From NCBI GenBank assembly GCA_003254885.1, contig QANT01005791.1, positions 42,945-106,944 of the forward strand: 64,000 bases of DNA, written 5' to 3'. The translations under genes and the position numbers were made by a program. This DNA comes from Purshia tridentata. Taxonomy: Eukaryota; Streptophyta; Magnoliopsida; Rosales; Rosaceae. Shown one piece after another: positions 62,597 to 64,000 of the stretch. The notes beneath the pieces were generated by a model. It searched no databases and had not been told where the DNA came from. It saw nothing but the letters and a program-made list of their open reading frames with translations. How positions within the stretch are numbered: position 1 is the stretch's first letter; each line of letters begins with the position of its first letter.

Positions 62597-63197
62597 CACA
62601 CAGTAAGGCTCCATTGTGGGATTCTCACAAATTAGAAGTTTGTGAGATCCCCCTTGTGGGGCCCATATGAGTTGTTTTGTATCGATCCGAATCATTCATT
62701 TTTTACATCTTCATTGATAGATCATCCTTGCAAAAAATTAGCCAAATCGGAAACCATTTGCCTATTTAACTTTGACCAAACAAATGGACGGTTTCATAAA
62801 AAATATTTGATTCATCCATTTGTTTGATCAAAGATAAATAGACAAATAATTTCCGATTTGGCTAATATTTTGGTAAGATAATCTATCAATGAAGATGTAA
62901 AAAATGAACGGTTCGGATCAATACAAAACAACTCGTATAGGTCTCAAAAGGGGGATCCCACAAACTAGAAATTTGTGAGAGTTCCACAATGGAACCTTGC
63001 TCTATATATATATACATTAATCATAATAGTAAAATTTATATATACTTACGAGTATATGGGCGTCTATAGAAGGTTGCAGTTCCCTTATAAATTTGAAAGT
63101 CACTTTTTGTTTTGTTTATACCATCATTAGCACATTCAACTTCAAGTTGTAAATTGTGTCCCACCATCATTATTACAATCAGTACAATCACTTCCAT
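61196..63197 (-). CDS. EG45-like / plant natriuretic peptide precursor
   Basis: Secreted double-psi beta-barrel protein related to plant natriuretic peptides (PNP-A), which act in the apoplast on water and ion balance. Two exons: 63050-63197 and 61196-61479, in total 144 codons with stop (143 aa), in phase (TATACTC|GTAAGT to TTGTAG). Residues 1-22 are a signal peptide (MEVIVLIVIMMVG). The domain runs from GTATFYRRPYTPSACYG through AAASKAIW, CGDYYVVKC, VKIVDYC and GCGTINLS to AGRIQIEYLQL, with the family's cysteines present. Compared with Arabidopsis PNP-A there is an extra Asn/Lys-rich stretch between signal peptide and domain. The 1.57-kb intron holds a hairpin MITE and a 110-bp tandem duplication. 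Confidence 0.9.
62164..62383. repeat. 110-bp tandem duplication in the EG45 intron
   Basis: Two nearly identical units (starts near 62164 and 62274) share GTTACATAAATGTCTTACTT and GGTTACAAGGGAGGTCAAAG. They differ at only a few sites, so the duplication is recent or an assembly product. Confidence 0.88.
62600..63003. mobile_element. Long-palindrome MITE (hairpin element 5) in the EG45 intron
   Basis: About 404 bp. The left end AAGGCTCCATTGTGGGATTC pairs with the right end GAGTTCCACAATGGAACCTT. The arms contain the shared core (GATCATCCTTGCAAAAAATT, CAAATCGGAAACCATTTG) and its reverse complement. TA/CA repeats abut the left side and TATATATATA the right. Confidence 0.8.
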
Positions 63198-64000
63198 TTT
63201 TCCAGAAAAATAAATTGTCTAATATGCTAATATATAAAACGTATGACTTCCCCAAAACATGTTTGTCTCTCATTTATAATGGAAATTATAAGCACTTACC
63301 TTGTAACTCTTAATCCTCCTCAAATGGCTAGTAATTTTTGTTTTTGGTTTTAATAGTAGTTGATAGTTGTGGTGTTGGAGTAGCTAATTTAATTTTTTTG
63401 GTTTTATGTGACTATTAAACTGATTTTCTAATTATGACATCATATTTTCCTAGTTGGCTAGTTCTAATTTTTTGGCCTACTAGTTGTTCAAATTGAAAAG
63501 TCACAGTATGTGAGTGTCTTCTCTCTTACCCTATCCGAGAGACTGAGATATGCGATTTGAGGAAGCAATCAACCCCTTGTGTGATCGAATATAATTACTC
63601 TATGAATTATGTGAGTGTCTCATCTCTTAAAGAAATATTTTTGAAATTATAGGGAGCTTTATTTAAGATTCTTTAAATATACTTGTTTAAGAGATTTTTA
63701 ATTTTGAGAACCATTATTTTAGTTGGATGATCATAACCATCTACTTTTAAGTGTTCATTCAAATACTTCTTGTAAAATATTAATAAACGAGCCGAATACA
63801 ATTCAACAATTTGATTAAATGATAATCATTTCATTGTTTATTGAAATTATTGTATTCTATTTATTTTGTCACAAGTAAATAACGTAATGTTTACAAATTT
63901 TTTTTATGTTTTAGTGAGGATGATCATTGAATGAAAACTTAAAATGGAGTTAATTTTGATTATCAAACTACAATGCAGAGTAAGCCAACAATATATGTCC
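63198..64000. other. Promoter side of the EG45 gene, no other gene seen
   Basis: AT-rich upstream DNA of the EG45-like gene. It has no clear TATA box close to the start and no coding sequence I could recognise. Confidence 0.5.

Overview
The window is nuclear DNA of a flowering plant, most likely a eudicot. It is AT-rich, the genes are split by GT-AG introns, and the proteins match plant-only families (HT1 kinase, RIN4, plastid terminal oxidase, IBR1, EG45/natriuretic peptide). A rosid such as a Rosaceae species is plausible, but I cannot prove that from sequence alone. I rebuilt the gene models by hand from splice sites, reading phase and remembered family members. Each complete model sums to a whole number of codons and keeps phase across every intron.

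Left half (1-34.1 kb) is gene-bearing. In order: the 5' part of an HT1-type stomatal CO2 kinase (minus, cut by the window edge); a two-TM At1g16860-like protein (plus); the peroxisomal auxin-precursor enzyme IBR1 (minus); a plant EHD endocytosis ATPase with 16 exons and one GC-AG intron (minus); a RIN4-like immune regulator (minus); a type-1 lipid transfer protein (plus); a DUF3537 gustatory-receptor-like membrane protein (minus); and, divergently across a 669-bp shared promoter with a 12-bp palindromic G-box, the plastid terminal oxidase PTOX/IMMUTANS (plus). From memory of Arabidopsis loci, the IBR1-EHD and DUF3537-PTOX neighbourhoods look syntenic.

Centre (36-43.3 kb): the N-terminal half of a COP1-like E3 ligase (RING plus coiled coil, 262 codons) is followed, in what should be its next intron, by a decayed Ty1/copia element on the minus strand. 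No WD40 exons are visible in the rest of the window. The copia copy carries six local tandem duplications of 47-237 bp.

Right half (43.3-64 kb) is repeat-rich. It holds long-hairpin MITEs, AT microsatellites and tandem duplications, and a 10.5-kb Ty3/gypsy element of Tat-like organisation (49062-59524, minus). That element has gag, protease, RT, two RNase H domains and integrase, plus plus-strand (antisense) ORFs between pol and the 3' LTR. It is dead: at least five in-frame stops, one at the integrase catalytic Glu, and a YIND RT active site. Last comes a secreted EG45/plant natriuretic peptide gene (minus) whose single intron is swollen by a MITE and a 110-bp tandem duplication.

The main cross-window pattern is a set of five long-palindrome MITEs. 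They have different termini but share one internal hairpin-arm motif.
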